A stretch of DNA of 64,000 nucleotides from Glutamicibacter sp. PS (GCA_031317595.1 JANCMB010000001.1:2040971-2104970); one strand, 5' to 3'. Shown: positions 1 to 10,910, numbered from the stretch's first letter. Translations and numbers: made by a program. Notes: generated by a model not told the origin, from the letters alone.

Positions 1-313
1 TAACGAGTTTCTCGCAGGGCACCTCGTGGGCCGCTAGCAGCCGCAGATAGGGTTCGACCCGGCGAATCAAATGCTCCGCGCTGTCTTTAAACCAGGCCAC
101 CGCCCCGGGGTTATGCGCCGGGTCATAAATCGTCGGGTCGCACGAGCTTGGGTTCGGATAGGCCTGGTTGTACCAATCGTTCATGGCCCGCCACTGCTGG
201 TACTCCTCCGCGCTGAGCTCACCATCGTGCGCCAGCTTGTTGGCTAGAGCGAACACTCCTAGGTGGACACCGCGATGACTAGGCTGCGGCGCCTGAAAAC
301 GAATATAGGCCAA
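1..313 (-). CDS. Conserved actinobacterial hypothetical protein, 3' end cut by window edge
   Basis: An open frame on the minus strand runs off the left edge. It begins at a TTG codon (311-313) preceded by a GGGGAG ribosome binding site nine bases upstream; an in-frame stop lies just before that site, so the start cannot be much earlier. The visible 104 residues read MAYIRFQAPQPSHRGVHLGV and go on through NDWYNQAYPNPSSCDPTIYD and AVAWFK. I recall similar uncharacterised actinobacterial proteins with a VHLGVFAL and NDWYxxAYPxPS core, but I do not know a function. No signal peptide or membrane segment is visible. The frame is shorter than most reported ORFs because its start codon is TTG. Confidence 0.7.
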   Translation of the reverse strand, partial: MAYIRFQAPQPSHRGVHLGVFALANKLAHDGELSAEEYQQWRAMNDWYNQAYPNPSSCDPTIYDPAHNPGAVAWFKDSAEHLIRRVEPYLRLLAAHEVPCEKLV

Positions 314-466
314 CGGTGCCAGCTCCCCTCACTGCGAATCTTGGCCTACTGGCATGTCGCGCAGGCCCGCCACGGAGCAGTCTAGCGCGATGCAATAGGC
401 GACCCGTTGATTGGCGTGCCAGGCCCACCGATGGCTTTATCCACGCCGTCGGGTGACAATGTGCCC

Positions 467-1042
467 ATGGTCGAGATTGCGGAAATGATCCTGCCCGACG
501 TCGCCGCGTGGCGCGCGTGGCTGGACGAACACGAGGAATCCAACGACGGGGTGTGGCTCGTCGTCGCGAAAAAGGGCACCACCACCCCGACAACTCTGCG
601 GGTGGATCAGGCGCTTCCCGAGGCCCTGTGCAGCGGCTGGATCGACGGGCGCCGTCGCAGCCGTGACGAAGCGACCTTCCTGCAGCATTACACGCCGCGT
701 CGGGCCCGATCGGTGTGGTCCGAACGCAACACCCAGCTCGTCGAAGAACTCATCGCACAGGGGCGGATGCGTCCGCGCGGAATGGCCGAAGTTGCCAAGG
801 CAAAAGCCGACGGCCGCTGGGAGCAGGCCTATCAGGGGCAGGCCACCGCCACGGTCCCGGAGGATCTGCGGGCCGCCTTGGATGCTTCCCCGACGGCGGC
901 GGCCGCGTTCGCCGCGCTGAAGTCGCAGCCCCGGTATCACATCTTGCATCAGCTGATGATTGCCCGCACCGAACGCACCCGCAAGGCCAGACTGCAGAAG
1001 TTCCTCGCCGAATTGGAGCAGGGGCAGGATCCCGCGGGATAG
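467..1042 (+). CDS. YdeI/OmpD-associated (bacteriocin-protection-like) family protein
   Basis: A 191-residue cytosolic protein. The pattern ILPDVAAWRAWLDEHE, then GVWLVVAKKG, then ALCSGWIDGRRRS near the N-terminal half and a C-terminal basic helix (ARTERTRKARLQKFLAEL) is characteristic of the YdeI/OmdA family. Family members are linked to resistance to antimicrobial peptides in some bacteria, but the biochemical activity is not known. The frame is open further upstream, with ATG codons at 407 and 431. I chose 467 because a GGTGA sequence lies ten bases before it and family members begin close to this point. It stands alone, with dgt about 70 bases downstream on the same strand. Confidence 0.75.
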   Translation: MVEIAEMILPDVAAWRAWLDEHEESNDGVWLVVAKKGTTTPTTLRVDQALPEALCSGWIDGRRRSRDEATFLQHYTPRRARSVWSERNTQLVEELIAQGRMRPRGMAEVAKAKADGRWEQAYQGQATATVPEDLRAALDASPTAAAAFAALKSQPRYHILHQLMIARTERTRKARLQKFLAELEQGQDPAG

Positions 1043-1109
1043 ACCGTCGAGCACAAATATGGCGTTGTTCCTGCTTGCACGGGCAGGCGTCGCATAGGCT
1101 GAAGGCACT

Positions 1110-2642
1110 ATGAGCAGCAGTAGGCAGATGAACCACACCACCGGTGGCCGCGATCGGACGATCCCCGAGGCCGCGCAGCCCGGAGCGGATGAATTCCGTG
1201 TCGATGTTGAACGCATCCGTTTTTCCCCCTATTTTTCGCGGCTGTCCGCGGTTACCCAGGTGATCCCGCAGGCTGGCTCCGGGGCGTTGATTCATAACCG
1301 GTTGACTCATTCGCTGAAGGTTTCCGCGGTGGCGCGCACCATTGCCATCGCGTTGAACAACGCCGATGAGCGCACCGTGGCGCTGGTGCGCGAGCTCGGC
1401 GGTTGTGACCCGGTGGTGGTGCAGGCAGCGGCGGCCGCCCACGATCTGGGGCACCCGCCCTTCGGTCATCTGGGCGAGCAGGAGCTGGACCGGGTTGCCC
1501 GCGGAATGCTGGGGCTCCCGGACGGGTTCGAAGGCAATGCGCAGAGCTTCCGGATTCTCACCGCGTTGGATAGCTGTGATGCCACCGCGCGCGGTTTGAA
1601 TCTGAGCCGCGCGGTGCGTGCCGCGGTACTGAAGTACCCATGGACCCGCCACGAGTTCGCCGGCTCCCGCGCCGAACCGCACGACCTGCCGCGTGGGGTG
1701 GGGATCACCCCGCAGATCGGGGCGGCGAAATTCTCGGCCTACGCCATTGAGGCGGCCGAAATGGCCGATGCGCGTTCGGTCTTCGGTGCCATCGCGCCGC
1801 ACCAGCAAACGCTTGAGTGCTCGGTAATGGATTTGGCCGATGATATTGCCTACGCGGTGCACGATCTCGATGATTTTTATCGTGCAGGGATTCTGCAGTA
1901 CACCCAAATTTCGCAGGAGTTCCGCGGTTGGCTCGAGCACGGTCGTGAACTGGCGGCGTTGGATACCACCGCGTTGGATCTGCGTCGCCCGGGCCATGCC
2001 TTGGAGCGTACCTGGCGTCACCTTCAGGCGAAGGATCCGTGGATCGCCGATGCTCAGGCCTTCCGCGAGTCGGTGCAGCGTGTGGGACACGACCTGGTCG
2101 ACGGGTTGCTGGCGGTGCCATACGACGGTGGGCTGGATGCCGACCGCATGGTCAAGGCGTTCACCCGGCGTTGGATGGCCCGGCTCCAGGCCTCGGTGAC
2201 CGTGGAACGCCACCCGAGTGTGCGCAGTGGGCATGCCCGGCTGGGCGATGCGGCCTGGCATGACGTGGTGGTGCTCAAGTTCGTCCACGAACGCTTCGTG
2301 CTCGACCGCCCGGATCTGGCGGTTTATCAGCGGGGGCAAACGAGGATCTTGCGGTCGCTGGCCGAGGGCTTCAACGCCTGGCTCAACGATCCACATGATG
2401 CGGCGCGCGCCCCGCGGCGCCTACTGGACTCCATCGAAGCGGCCACCGTCGAATACGAGCAGGTGCTCGCGGATGCCCCCGAACTCTTGCCGCAAACCGA
2501 TGCCGGAGAGATTCGCCGGCTCGGTCAGGCGCGGGCCATCGTGGACTATATTGCGTCGCTAACCGATGCGCAGGCCATCTCGATTAATTCGATGCTGTCG
2601 GGCACCTCCGAGGCGCTGTGGGAAGCCGGGCGCGGGCTCTAG
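1110..2642 (+). CDS. dgt: Deoxyguanosinetriphosphate triphosphohydrolase-like protein
   Basis: A 510-residue HD-domain hydrolase of the dGTPase family, which removes triphosphate from dNTPs to give a deoxynucleoside and so shapes dNTP pools. The metal-binding set is visible: His in NRLTHSLKV (about residue 69), the HD pair in AAHDLGHPPFGH (about residue 113), and Asp in MDLADDIAYAVHDLDD. The N-terminal RIRFSPYFSRLSAVTQV resembles the nucleotide-binding start of the family. The length is within the usual actinobacterial range. ATG at 1110 has GAAGG a few bases upstream. In actinobacteria dgt is often near dnaG; that is not seen here. Confidence 0.93.
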   Translation: MSSSRQMNHTTGGRDRTIPEAAQPGADEFRVDVERIRFSPYFSRLSAVTQVIPQAGSGALIHNRLTHSLKVSAVARTIAIALNNADERTVALVRELGGCDPVVVQAAAAAHDLGHPPFGHLGEQELDRVARGMLGLPDGFEGNAQSFRILTALDSCDATARGLNLSRAVRAAVLKYPWTRHEFAGSRAEPHDLPRGVGITPQIGAAKFSAYAIEAAEMADARSVFGAIAPHQQTLECSVMDLADDIAYAVHDLDDFYRAGILQYTQISQEFRGWLEHGRELAALDTTALDLRRPGHALERTWRHLQAKDPWIADAQAFRESVQRVGHDLVDGLLAVPYDGGLDADRMVKAFTRRWMARLQASVTVERHPSVRSGHARLGDAAWHDVVVLKFVHERFVLDRPDLAVYQRGQTRILRSLAEGFNAWLNDPHDAARAPRRLLDSIEAATVEYEQVLADAPELLPQTDAGEIRRLGQARAIVDYIASLTDAQAISINSMLSGTSEALWEAGRGL

Positions 2643-2764
2643 GCCACCGGGTAAAAGCGACGCGAATTGCGTTTCACCACGGTACGGTGCCCGTCGGCGA
2701 GCGTTTGGGGGTCCACGCAGCGCTGGCGTAGATTTGGCGAGTGTGCGGACCTAGTCCGGGGAGA

Positions 2765-3346
2765 TTACCACTTCGCCGGCGCAGGTGCCCACTGCTGCAG
2801 CGCCGCTAACAGTTCGGCAGGTGTCTGCACGACAATCAGTGCCTGACGGTAGCGTTCGGCGAGGAATCCCTCCGCGACGAAGTGCTCGATCATGGACAGT
2901 AGCGGCTGCCAGAAGCCGTTGACGTCGTACAGTGCGACGGGCTTGCGGTGCAGGCCTAGTTGCTGCCACGTCCAGACCTCGAAGAACTCCTCGAGCGTTC
3001 CGGCGCCGCCGGGCAACGCGATGAAGGCCTCGGCACGCTCGGCCATCCGCTGTTTCCGCTCGTGCATATCGGCCACGATATCGAGTTCGCTCAGCCCGGG
3101 ATGGGCAATCTCGCCGTCCACGAGCGACTGCGGCATCACGCCCCGCACGCGGCCTCCGGCCTCGAGCGCGGCATCCGCTAAGGTGCCCATCAGCCCCACA
3201 TGGCCTCCGCCATAGACGATTTCGACCCCTTGCTCGGCCAAAGCTCGGGCAAGTTCGGTCGTGGCCTCGGCGTAGATCGCAGATGCCCCGGTCGCCGATC
3301 CGGTAAAGACGGTCACTGAACGCGGAAAATCAGGAGTTTGCACCAA
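2765..3346 (-). CDS. LOG family protein (TIGR00730 Rossmann fold; nucleotide 5'-monophosphate phosphoribohydrolase type)
   Basis: A 193-residue protein with the two hallmarks of the LOG family: YGGGHVGLMGTLADAAL near residue 48 and the PGGAGTLEEFFEVWTWQQLG stretch near residue 110, which corresponds to the PGGxGTxxE phosphate-binding motif. LOG-family enzymes hydrolyse nucleoside or cytokinin-riboside 5'-monophosphates to free base plus ribose phosphate. Many bacterial members act as general nucleotide phosphoribohydrolases, so calling this a cytokinin enzyme would be over-specific. The N-terminal VFTGSATG replaces the more common CGSSxG. It is monocistronic and convergent with dgt. Confidence 0.88.
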   Translation of the reverse strand: MVQTPDFPRSVTVFTGSATGASAIYAEATTELARALAEQGVEIVYGGGHVGLMGTLADAALEAGGRVRGVMPQSLVDGEIAHPGLSELDIVADMHERKQRMAERAEAFIALPGGAGTLEEFFEVWTWQQLGLHRKPVALYDVNGFWQPLLSMIEHFVAEGFLAERYRQALIVVQTPAELLAALQQWAPAPAKW

Positions 3347-3446
3347 AGAATCTTATCGAGCACGGCCTTCTGAGCGGTCATCTGGCACACCGAACCAATC
3401 GAAGCTCCCGGTGAGCTTCGAGACACCATCGCGCGTACTACACGAC

Positions 3447-3480
3447 GGACCGCCCCCACGTGGAAACGTGAGAGCGGTCC
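3447..3480 (-). terminator. Nested hairpin, probable terminator of the APC permease
   Basis: A seven-base stem GGACCGC/GCGGTCC encloses a second stem CACG/CGTG with a TGGAAA loop. It lies 24 bases beyond the stop of the minus-strand permease gene. There is no clear T-run, so the terminator role is inferred from position. Confidence 0.55.
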
Positions 3481-3503
3481 GATATGCGGTGTCGAGTCGG
3501 AGT

Positions 3504-4934
3504 CTATTTGCGGGCGCGAACCACGGCGAGCACCTGTTCCTCTGCGTCCGGTCCGGCCTTAATGCCTCCGGGGACCTTGAAGAAGAACACCGCGCCCAGC
3601 AGCCACCAGACGCCGAAGATCAGCCAGGGCTCCCAGGTCAGGGCGGCCGGCATCCCGGGCATGTAGAGGGTGAACAAGGCCGCGGTGAGCAGCACCGAGG
3701 TCCAGCCGATCAGTTCGCCGCCGATCCCGGCTCCGCCCACACGCAAGGGACGGACCATCTGCGGGTCGCGCTTGCGCAATACCAAGAAAGTCACCGATAC
3801 CAGCAGGTAGGCGATGATGATGCTTGGTGCGCCGGAGTCCACGAGCCAACCCAGCATCTGCACCCCGAAGAACGGGGCCAGCATTGAGATACCACCGATA
3901 AACATCAGGGCATTGTGCGGCGTCTTGTACTTCGGGTGCAGCGTAGCGAACCATGCCGGCAGCATGCCGCTGCGAGCCAGCGAGTAGACAAGGCGCGAGG
4001 CACCCAGCAGCAGCGAGTTCCACGAGGTCAAGATGCCGGCCACACCACCGGCGATCAGCACCTTGGCCATCAGGGCGGAGCCGAACAGTGAGCCGAAGGC
4101 GTCGGCGGTGGCAATGTCGGCCCCGGCCAGTTCGCCGGCCGGCATGGCCGAGGAGGTGGTCAGCACGACCATCACGTACCAGGCGGTGGCCAGCACCACT
4201 GAAAGCACCACGAGCTTACCGATCTGTCGGGCCGGGATGTTGACTTCCTCAGCCGACTGCGGGATCACGTCGAAACCGATGAACAAGAACGGCACGGCCA
4301 CCAGCACGGCGAAGAAACCGTTGATTCCGTTGTTGAACAGCGGCTGCATATGCTGCACCTCGCCGCCAATGAAGGACCCGAAGATCAGCAGCAGGCCAAT
4401 GACCAGCAGGAAGATCACCACGAAGGTCTGCACCACACCGGCCTGTTTAACACCACGGATATTGATCCAGGTGATCAGGATGGCGGCGAGCACGCCGACG
4501 AGGGCCCAGGTGAGGTTTACCTCGAAACCTGCCACGGTCCATAGCGGGATCTTGCTCATGCCCGGGAAAATGTACTCCACGGTGCGCGGGAGCGCGACCG
4601 CTTCGAAGGCCACAATGGTGACATAGCCACCGGTAATCGCCCATGAACCAATGAATGAGGGTCGCGGGCCCAAGGCACGCAAAATAAAGTTGTGCTCGCC
4701 GCCTGCCTTGGGCATGGCGGCGGTTAGTTCGGCATAGGTCAAGCCGACAACGGCCATAATGCCACCGCCGACCACCATGGCCAGTACGGCGCCGAGGGTG
4801 CCGGCGTTTTCCAGCCAGCCACCGGTCAACACCACCCAGCCGAAGCCGATCATGGCGCCAAAGCCCAGCGCCAATGCGTCGAAATTACCTAGCGTCTTTG
4901 CTAGGCCCGACGATTCTGCATGTGTCGTATTCAC
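3504..4934 (-). CDS. APC superfamily amino-acid/amine permease
   Basis: A 476-residue inner-membrane transporter with about twelve hydrophobic segments. The N-terminal GFGAMIGFGWVVLTGGWLENAG matches the unwound first helix (GxxIGxG) of APC transporters, and TYAELTAAMPKAGGEHNFI matches helix 2-3 of the same superfamily. FDVIPQSAEEVNIP resembles the FexxxxxAEE segment of helix 6. The substrate is not evident, though basic or neutral amino acids or amines are typical. I chose the GTG start at 4934: it has AAAGGA seven bases upstream, whereas an ATG further upstream (4976) adds 14 polar residues with no support. It is isolated from metabolic genes that would suggest a substrate. Confidence 0.85.
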   Translation of the reverse strand: MNTTHAESSGLAKTLGNFDALALGFGAMIGFGWVVLTGGWLENAGTLGAVLAMVVGGGIMAVVGLTYAELTAAMPKAGGEHNFILRALGPRPSFIGSWAITGGYVTIVAFEAVALPRTVEYIFPGMSKIPLWTVAGFEVNLTWALVGVLAAILITWINIRGVKQAGVVQTFVVIFLLVIGLLLIFGSFIGGEVQHMQPLFNNGINGFFAVLVAVPFLFIGFDVIPQSAEEVNIPARQIGKLVVLSVVLATAWYVMVVLTTSSAMPAGELAGADIATADAFGSLFGSALMAKVLIAGGVAGILTSWNSLLLGASRLVYSLARSGMLPAWFATLHPKYKTPHNALMFIGGISMLAPFFGVQMLGWLVDSGAPSIIIAYLLVSVTFLVLRKRDPQMVRPLRVGGAGIGGELIGWTSVLLTAALFTLYMPGMPAALTWEPWLIFGVWWLLGAVFFFKVPGGIKAGPDAEEQVLAVVRARK

Positions 4935-5073
4935 CGCAGTATCCTTTCCATCCCCTGATGCGAGTCCGGTCGGCAAGGCTCAACGTCACCGACTCGTGGG
5001 ATAGACATTACTGCCATAAATTCGAGGAAAGGATATTGCGCCAGAAACATTGCGCCGAATGGTCCCGGGGCGG

Positions 5074-5781
5074 TTATCGACTGATGACAAACCTCAGGTC
5101 GGGTCGGGAAGCCTCGGGCGTTTGGTCGTAAAGATAGCCGATCCCGTCAAAACACAGGTTACCGATTTCGACGTAGTCTTCGGGATGTTCCATAGTGCAG
5201 ATCCAGCTATTGAGTTGCCCCAGTACACGCATGTCCGACGCGATCTCCGCCGGTACGCCGTTGCCCGTCCAGTAGGGCGCCCCACCGAATTTCGTGGACT
5301 GGTTGGTGTCGAAGTCATGAGGTACGGCCAGTTCCTCAGGCAGGGCGAGGAAAGCCTCGGCATCATAGAAGTCCGCTTCGCGAGTCGCCGGGATTGGATC
5401 CTCGAATACCCTCCAACTCGCCACCGTATACTCTCCGAACTCGGGGTCGGGGTAGTCCACCGGAGGTTGTTGCGTATACCCCGTACTCAGGTCGTTGTGT
5501 TTAAGCAGGAATACTCGGTTACACCCCGACTGAGGGTCCCAGAAATCGCAGATCGTCTCGTTCTCGCATTTGAAGATGTATACCGATTCTTCTGCTCCGA
5601 GCCGTGGCAGGTGCTCGCCGCCGGGAAATTGCGCGAGGAAGCGTTGTGCCTGCCCGCACGTGGCGCAGCGCGGCCAGCGTTCGCGCGGGAATCCCCAGGG
5701 TGCTCCGCCAATTTTCGCCAAACTTGGCCCGGCGGCCGGTGACCGGGCCTCGGTCAATTCTGGAAAGTAGGTACGCACCAT
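5074..5781 (-). CDS. DUF1963 (YwqG-like) family protein
   Basis: A 235-residue cytosolic protein rich in aromatic and acidic residues. It resembles the YwqG/DUF1963 family: KIGGAPWGFPRERWPRC near the N-terminus, then Cys-rich CATCGQAQRFLAQF, FKCEN and FWDPQSGCNRVFLL in the middle, and KFGGAPYWTG near residue 168. The repeated GGxPxW pattern is typical of the two-fold beta repeat of this family, whose function is unknown. It ends with DLRFVISR. The neighbouring acetyltransferase lies about 30 bases upstream on the same strand, so the two may be cotranscribed. Confidence 0.75.
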   Translation of the reverse strand: MVRTYFPELTEARSPAAGPSLAKIGGAPWGFPRERWPRCATCGQAQRFLAQFPGGEHLPRLGAEESVYIFKCENETICDFWDPQSGCNRVFLLKHNDLSTGYTQQPPVDYPDPEFGEYTVASWRVFEDPIPATREADFYDAEAFLALPEELAVPHDFDTNQSTKFGGAPYWTGNGVPAEIASDMRVLGQLNSWICTMEHPEDYVEIGNLCFDGIGYLYDQTPEASRPDLRFVISR

Positions 5782-5812
5782 CGGCTCCTCGGGTCGCTAC
5801 TGAGTGATGACT

Positions 5813-6352
5813 TTACCTGGCATCCGCTGCGGGGCCGAGGGTGGTGAAGTTCGACGGAGACCATGCCTCGGGTCGCGGCACCTGAAGTCGATACAACCAC
5901 AACCGCGTGTCCGGATCGTCTGGGCGAAGCGCGAAAATCTGTGAGAGTACCGCGATGCGTTCAAAGCCGAGGCTCGCGTGCAGACGTTGCGAGGCGATGT
6001 TGCGCTCGTTGGTGAAGTAGTAGGCCTGCCGTGCGTGCTCCGCGATCCTTTGCAGACGAAACTCCGTCAGACAGCGCCCGATCCCCCGGTGCCGGTATTG
6101 CTCGGCAACGTAGATGCCGCCGAGGTAGTAGCCGGCCGGAGCATCGCCTTCGGGTAGCGGATGATGGTGGATCTTGGCGATCCCGATCACTTGCCCGGTC
6201 GGCGGAAGGTAGGCGACGCTGAGGCAACGTTCCTCCGCTTCGGGCAGCAACGGCGACCAGCTGTGGATGCCTAGGGTCTGACAGAGTGCGTCGATGGCCG
6301 CGGCGTCGCCCTGTTCGGCAATCCGCACCAGAGGTGAGTGCGGGGAGCTCAT
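5813..6352 (-). CDS. GNAT family N-acetyltransferase
   Basis: A 179-residue protein with the GNAT acetyl-CoA site: YYLGGIYVAEQYRHRGIGRCLTEF contains the beta4-alpha3 motif (R/Q-x-x-G-x-G/A), and NIASQRLHASLGFERI is the usual C-terminal motif of the fold. The acceptor substrate cannot be told. It starts with ATG at 6352 and is followed about 30 bases later by the DUF1963 gene. The PAP2-like gene upstream ends 35 bases before this start. Confidence 0.85.
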   Translation of the reverse strand: MSSPHSPLVRIAEQGDAAAIDALCQTLGIHSWSPLLPEAEERCLSVAYLPPTGQVIGIAKIHHHPLPEGDAPAGYYLGGIYVAEQYRHRGIGRCLTEFRLQRIAEHARQAYYFTNERNIASQRLHASLGFERIAVLSQIFALRPDDPDTRLWLYRLQVPRPEAWSPSNFTTLGPAADAR

Positions 6353-6386
6353 CGGTCTCCTTCGTTCGAGGGGAAGCCAACCGTCC

Positions 6387-6989
6387 TCATGAGAGGAGCA
6401 ACTGACTCGTCCATTGAGTTAGGTAACCGACCACCACGCCAACCAGCACACCGCCGAAGACCTGTGAGGCGGTGTGTTCGGAGCAGCGCACCCGCGCCCA
6501 GGAGAGCAGGGACACGAAGAGCACGATCGCAGCGGTTGGTGCCACATCGGCAAAGGCGTGGAGCACCACATAGGTCCCCACGGCCAGGTGGACCGAGACT
6601 TTCCACCACAGGTTGATAAGGCTCACGAGCAGCAGGCCAACCGCGAAGGCCCCGATTTCGACGTATAGGGCCGTTGCGGTACCGATCACCGTGAGCAGGG
6701 CCAGCCCGCCGACCATGGACAGCGCCGTCACCGCGTAAATCCAGTGTCGTTGGTGACGTTGTGAAACGTGGATATTGCTGACCTTGCCCCGCAGCCGGGC
6801 CACCGCGAGAATCGACCAGGGCAAGAGCATGGTAAATACGGTCCCAAGAACCGCCGATAGCCATGAAACCTCGGGGTGTCGCACGGGGGTGCTCAGGAGC
6901 AGGGCGCTACCGAGCACCACGGGCGTCAGGATATGCGAGACAAGTTGAGCGGCGGTAACGGCCTTGGGTGGTGCGGCGACGGTAGTCAT
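6387..6989 (-). CDS. PAP2-like phosphatase family membrane protein
   Basis: A roughly 200-residue integral membrane protein with five or six hydrophobic helices. The C-terminal part has the PAP2-type pattern KVSVHLAVGTYVV, then SWARVRCSEHTASQVFGGVL: a Lys and His pair in the first motif and ARV-x-x-x-EHTxxQVxxG in the last. This resembles lipid phosphatases, but the catalytic SGH motif is not obvious, so activity is uncertain. ATG at 6989 (MTTVAAPPKAV) is the likely start; the open frame extends about 50 codons further with no coding character. Its promoter region is divergent from the gene at 7112. Confidence 0.75.
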   Translation of the reverse strand: MTTVAAPPKAVTAAQLVSHILTPVVLGSALLLSTPVRHPEVSWLSAVLGTVFTMLLPWSILAVARLRGKVSNIHVSQRHQRHWIYAVTALSMVGGLALLTVIGTATALYVEIGAFAVGLLLVSLINLWWKVSVHLAVGTYVVLHAFADVAPTAAIVLFVSLLSWARVRCSEHTASQVFGGVLVGVVVGYLTQWTSQLLLS

Positions 6990-7111
6990 GAGTCCTCTAG
7001 AGCTAGTGCATCGGTCCTGCCTCAACACTACCGAACGGTAACTCTCCCCAGGTCCATCGCGGGACTGATCCTCGGCTAGCGGCTGGCTTATGCGGCGGCT
7101 AGGCTGGCCCC

Positions 7112-7690
7112 ATGCGGACCTGGCATGTACCATCCCCAATGCGCGGGGACGCGGTGTTCGACCAGTTGGCCTCCTATGTGCACGGCGGTGACTACCTCTT
7201 ACATGGTTCGCGCACCACGGGGTTGTGTGTCCTTGAGCCGCGCGCTCCCATTGACTTCAGTGTCGATGACTTCTCGAAGGCCACGGCGGTCTACGCGACC
7301 GAGGATCCCACATGGGCCATGGGATATGCGCTGCGCACGGCGGAGGCCAGCCCCTTTCTTAACGCCTGTTTCTACCCCGCTGCCCGTGCCGGCCAGTGGT
7401 CGGCACGCCGGATCTTTCTCTCCTACGCTCGCACCGCCTCGAACCAGTGGCCATTGAGTCCCGGGGTGGTCTACGTGCTTCCCGCCGCCGAGTTCCGCCG
7501 CATGCCCAGCTACACGGACCGGCAGCTGGGGCATATCACCGAATGCCAGTGGATCGCTACCGAACCGGTGCCCGTGGTCGCCGAGATCCCCGTGACGCCG
7601 GAGAACTTACCGCTGCGCCCGCGGCGGCATGACCCCGATCTGGTCCGTCGCCGGGCGGCCGACGAACCCGACGGTTTTCCGTGGCTGTAA
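7112..7690 (+). CDS. Unrecognised protein with a PARP/ADP-ribosyltransferase-like HGS motif
   Basis: A 192-residue soluble protein. Residues near 29-36 read LLHGSRTTG, very close to the NAD-binding His segment of PARP-type ADP-ribosyltransferases (WHGSRTT). About 35 residues later comes VYATEDPTWAMGYAL, which could supply the second-position Tyr, and a later TECQWIATEPV could supply the third-position Glu. This H-Y-E reading is inference from short motifs; I do not recognise the family by name. There is no signal peptide. A TAGGCT box ends seven bases before the ATG, so the transcript may be leaderless. A strong terminator follows. Confidence 0.7.
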   Translation: MRTWHVPSPMRGDAVFDQLASYVHGGDYLLHGSRTTGLCVLEPRAPIDFSVDDFSKATAVYATEDPTWAMGYALRTAEASPFLNACFYPAARAGQWSARRIFLSYARTASNQWPLSPGVVYVLPAAEFRRMPSYTDRQLGHITECQWIATEPVPVVAEIPVTPENLPLRPRRHDPDLVRRRAADEPDGFPWL

Positions 7691-7708
7691 ATCGCGCTGC
7701 GCGTTAAG

Positions 7709-7751
7709 CGCCGTTGGGCGCCACCTCGTTGTGAGGTGACGCCCAACGGCG
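7709..7751. terminator. Bidirectional terminator between the 7112 gene and icd
   Basis: Twelve-base perfect arms (CGCCGTTGGGCG and its complement) flank an inner ACCTC/GAGGT stem. It lies between two convergent stop codons, so it can serve both genes. Confidence 0.85.
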
Positions 7752-7765
7752 GTAATAACCGGTGA

Positions 7766-10159
<2,394 letters not shown>

Positions 10160-10185
10160 TCACATTTAAGTTAATGGACCATAAC

Positions 10186-10821
10186 TCAGTCAGGTAGCTG
10201 CGCGCTAGCAAGGGCGGCGAGCCGACTCGAGACGCGGTCAAAGACCTGCCGCGGTTCAAAATCGCGGCCTGCGGCAACCTCGCGGGCCACGCTAATCCAC
10301 GCCACACGCCACCCCGATGCCAACAGTTCGGCAACGAGCATGCCATCCACGGCATCGACGCCGTACTGCTGGGTCAACGCCGTTCCCAACCGAGCCATCA
10401 GCTCCATTTCGCGCTGTGCGATGGCACGCAACAGCCGCGGTTCCTCGAGAATAATCCGCGACACTCGCGTGAACTCATGAGGACGCACGGCAACGTCAAA
10501 TTGCTCGCGACTGACCCGAAGTAGCGCGGCATAGATCTGTGCCGGAGTTCCGGCAGGGATAGGAAATTCTAGAAGCATGTCGAGCAAGGTGTCATGCCCG
10601 ATCAAGGTTGCGCTTTCCTTGGAGTCAAAGTAGCGAAAGAAGGTCCGCTCGGAAATTCCGGCGCGTGCGGCGATCTGCGCCACCGTGACGCGCTCGAGCC
10701 CCTGCGCTTCCACAAGGTCCAGGGTCGCCAGATGCACCTGTCGGGCCGTTTCCGCTTTGCGTTGCGCCCGGACGCCGGGCCGAGGCTGATCACTCGCATT
10801 CACCCTTCCATTGTGACGCAC
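10186..10821 (-). CDS. TetR/AcrR family transcriptional repressor
   Basis: A 211-residue regulator. The N-terminal helix-turn-helix is clear: TVAQIAARAGISERTFFRYF (about residues 45-64) followed by DSKESATL, the standard TetR recognition helix. The C-terminal ligand-binding domain is alpha-helical and not assignable to an inducer. It is divergent from the MFS exporter at 10911, and the 90-base gap holds two palindromes, so it very likely represses that exporter and itself. The start is GTG at 10821; an in-frame GTG six codons later is an alternative. Confidence 0.9.
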   Translation of the reverse strand: MRHNGRVNASDQPRPGVRAQRKAETARQVHLATLDLVEAQGLERVTVAQIAARAGISERTFFRYFDSKESATLIGHDTLLDMLLEFPIPAGTPAQIYAALLRVSREQFDVAVRPHEFTRVSRIILEEPRLLRAIAQREMELMARLGTALTQQYGVDAVDGMLVAELLASGWRVAWISVAREVAAGRDFEPRQVFDRVSSRLAALASAQLPD

Positions 10822-10828
10822 GATTGTT

Positions 10829-10849
10829 TTCTGTCACACTCTGACAGAA
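10829..10849. promoter_or_regulatory. TetR operator candidate, site 1
   Basis: A 21-base imperfect palindrome with outer arms TTCTGTCA and TGACAGAA, in the gap between the divergent TetR and MFS genes. Its reverse complement matches site 2 at all positions except the central one. Confidence 0.75.
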
Positions 10850-10860
10850 TATAGGCGATT

Positions 10861-10881
10861 TTCTGTCAGACTGTGACAGAA
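10861..10881. promoter_or_regulatory. TetR operator candidate, site 2
   Basis: A second 21-base palindrome with arms TTCTGTCA and TGACAGAA, centred 32 bases (about three helical turns) from site 1 and close to the MFS start. Two dimers could bind on the same DNA face. Confidence 0.75.
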
Positions 10882-10910
10882 CTTGTTTTGCACCGCGAGA
10901 AAGAGGCTCA

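Noticed and set aside
750-2396. 548-codon open frame on the minus strand
   Set aside because: It is the complement of dgt, whose HD motifs are clear. High-GC bias gives long antisense frames.
2765-3346. Lysine decarboxylase
   Set aside because: An old label for LOG-family proteins; the PGGxGTxxE motif points to nucleotide phosphoribohydrolases.
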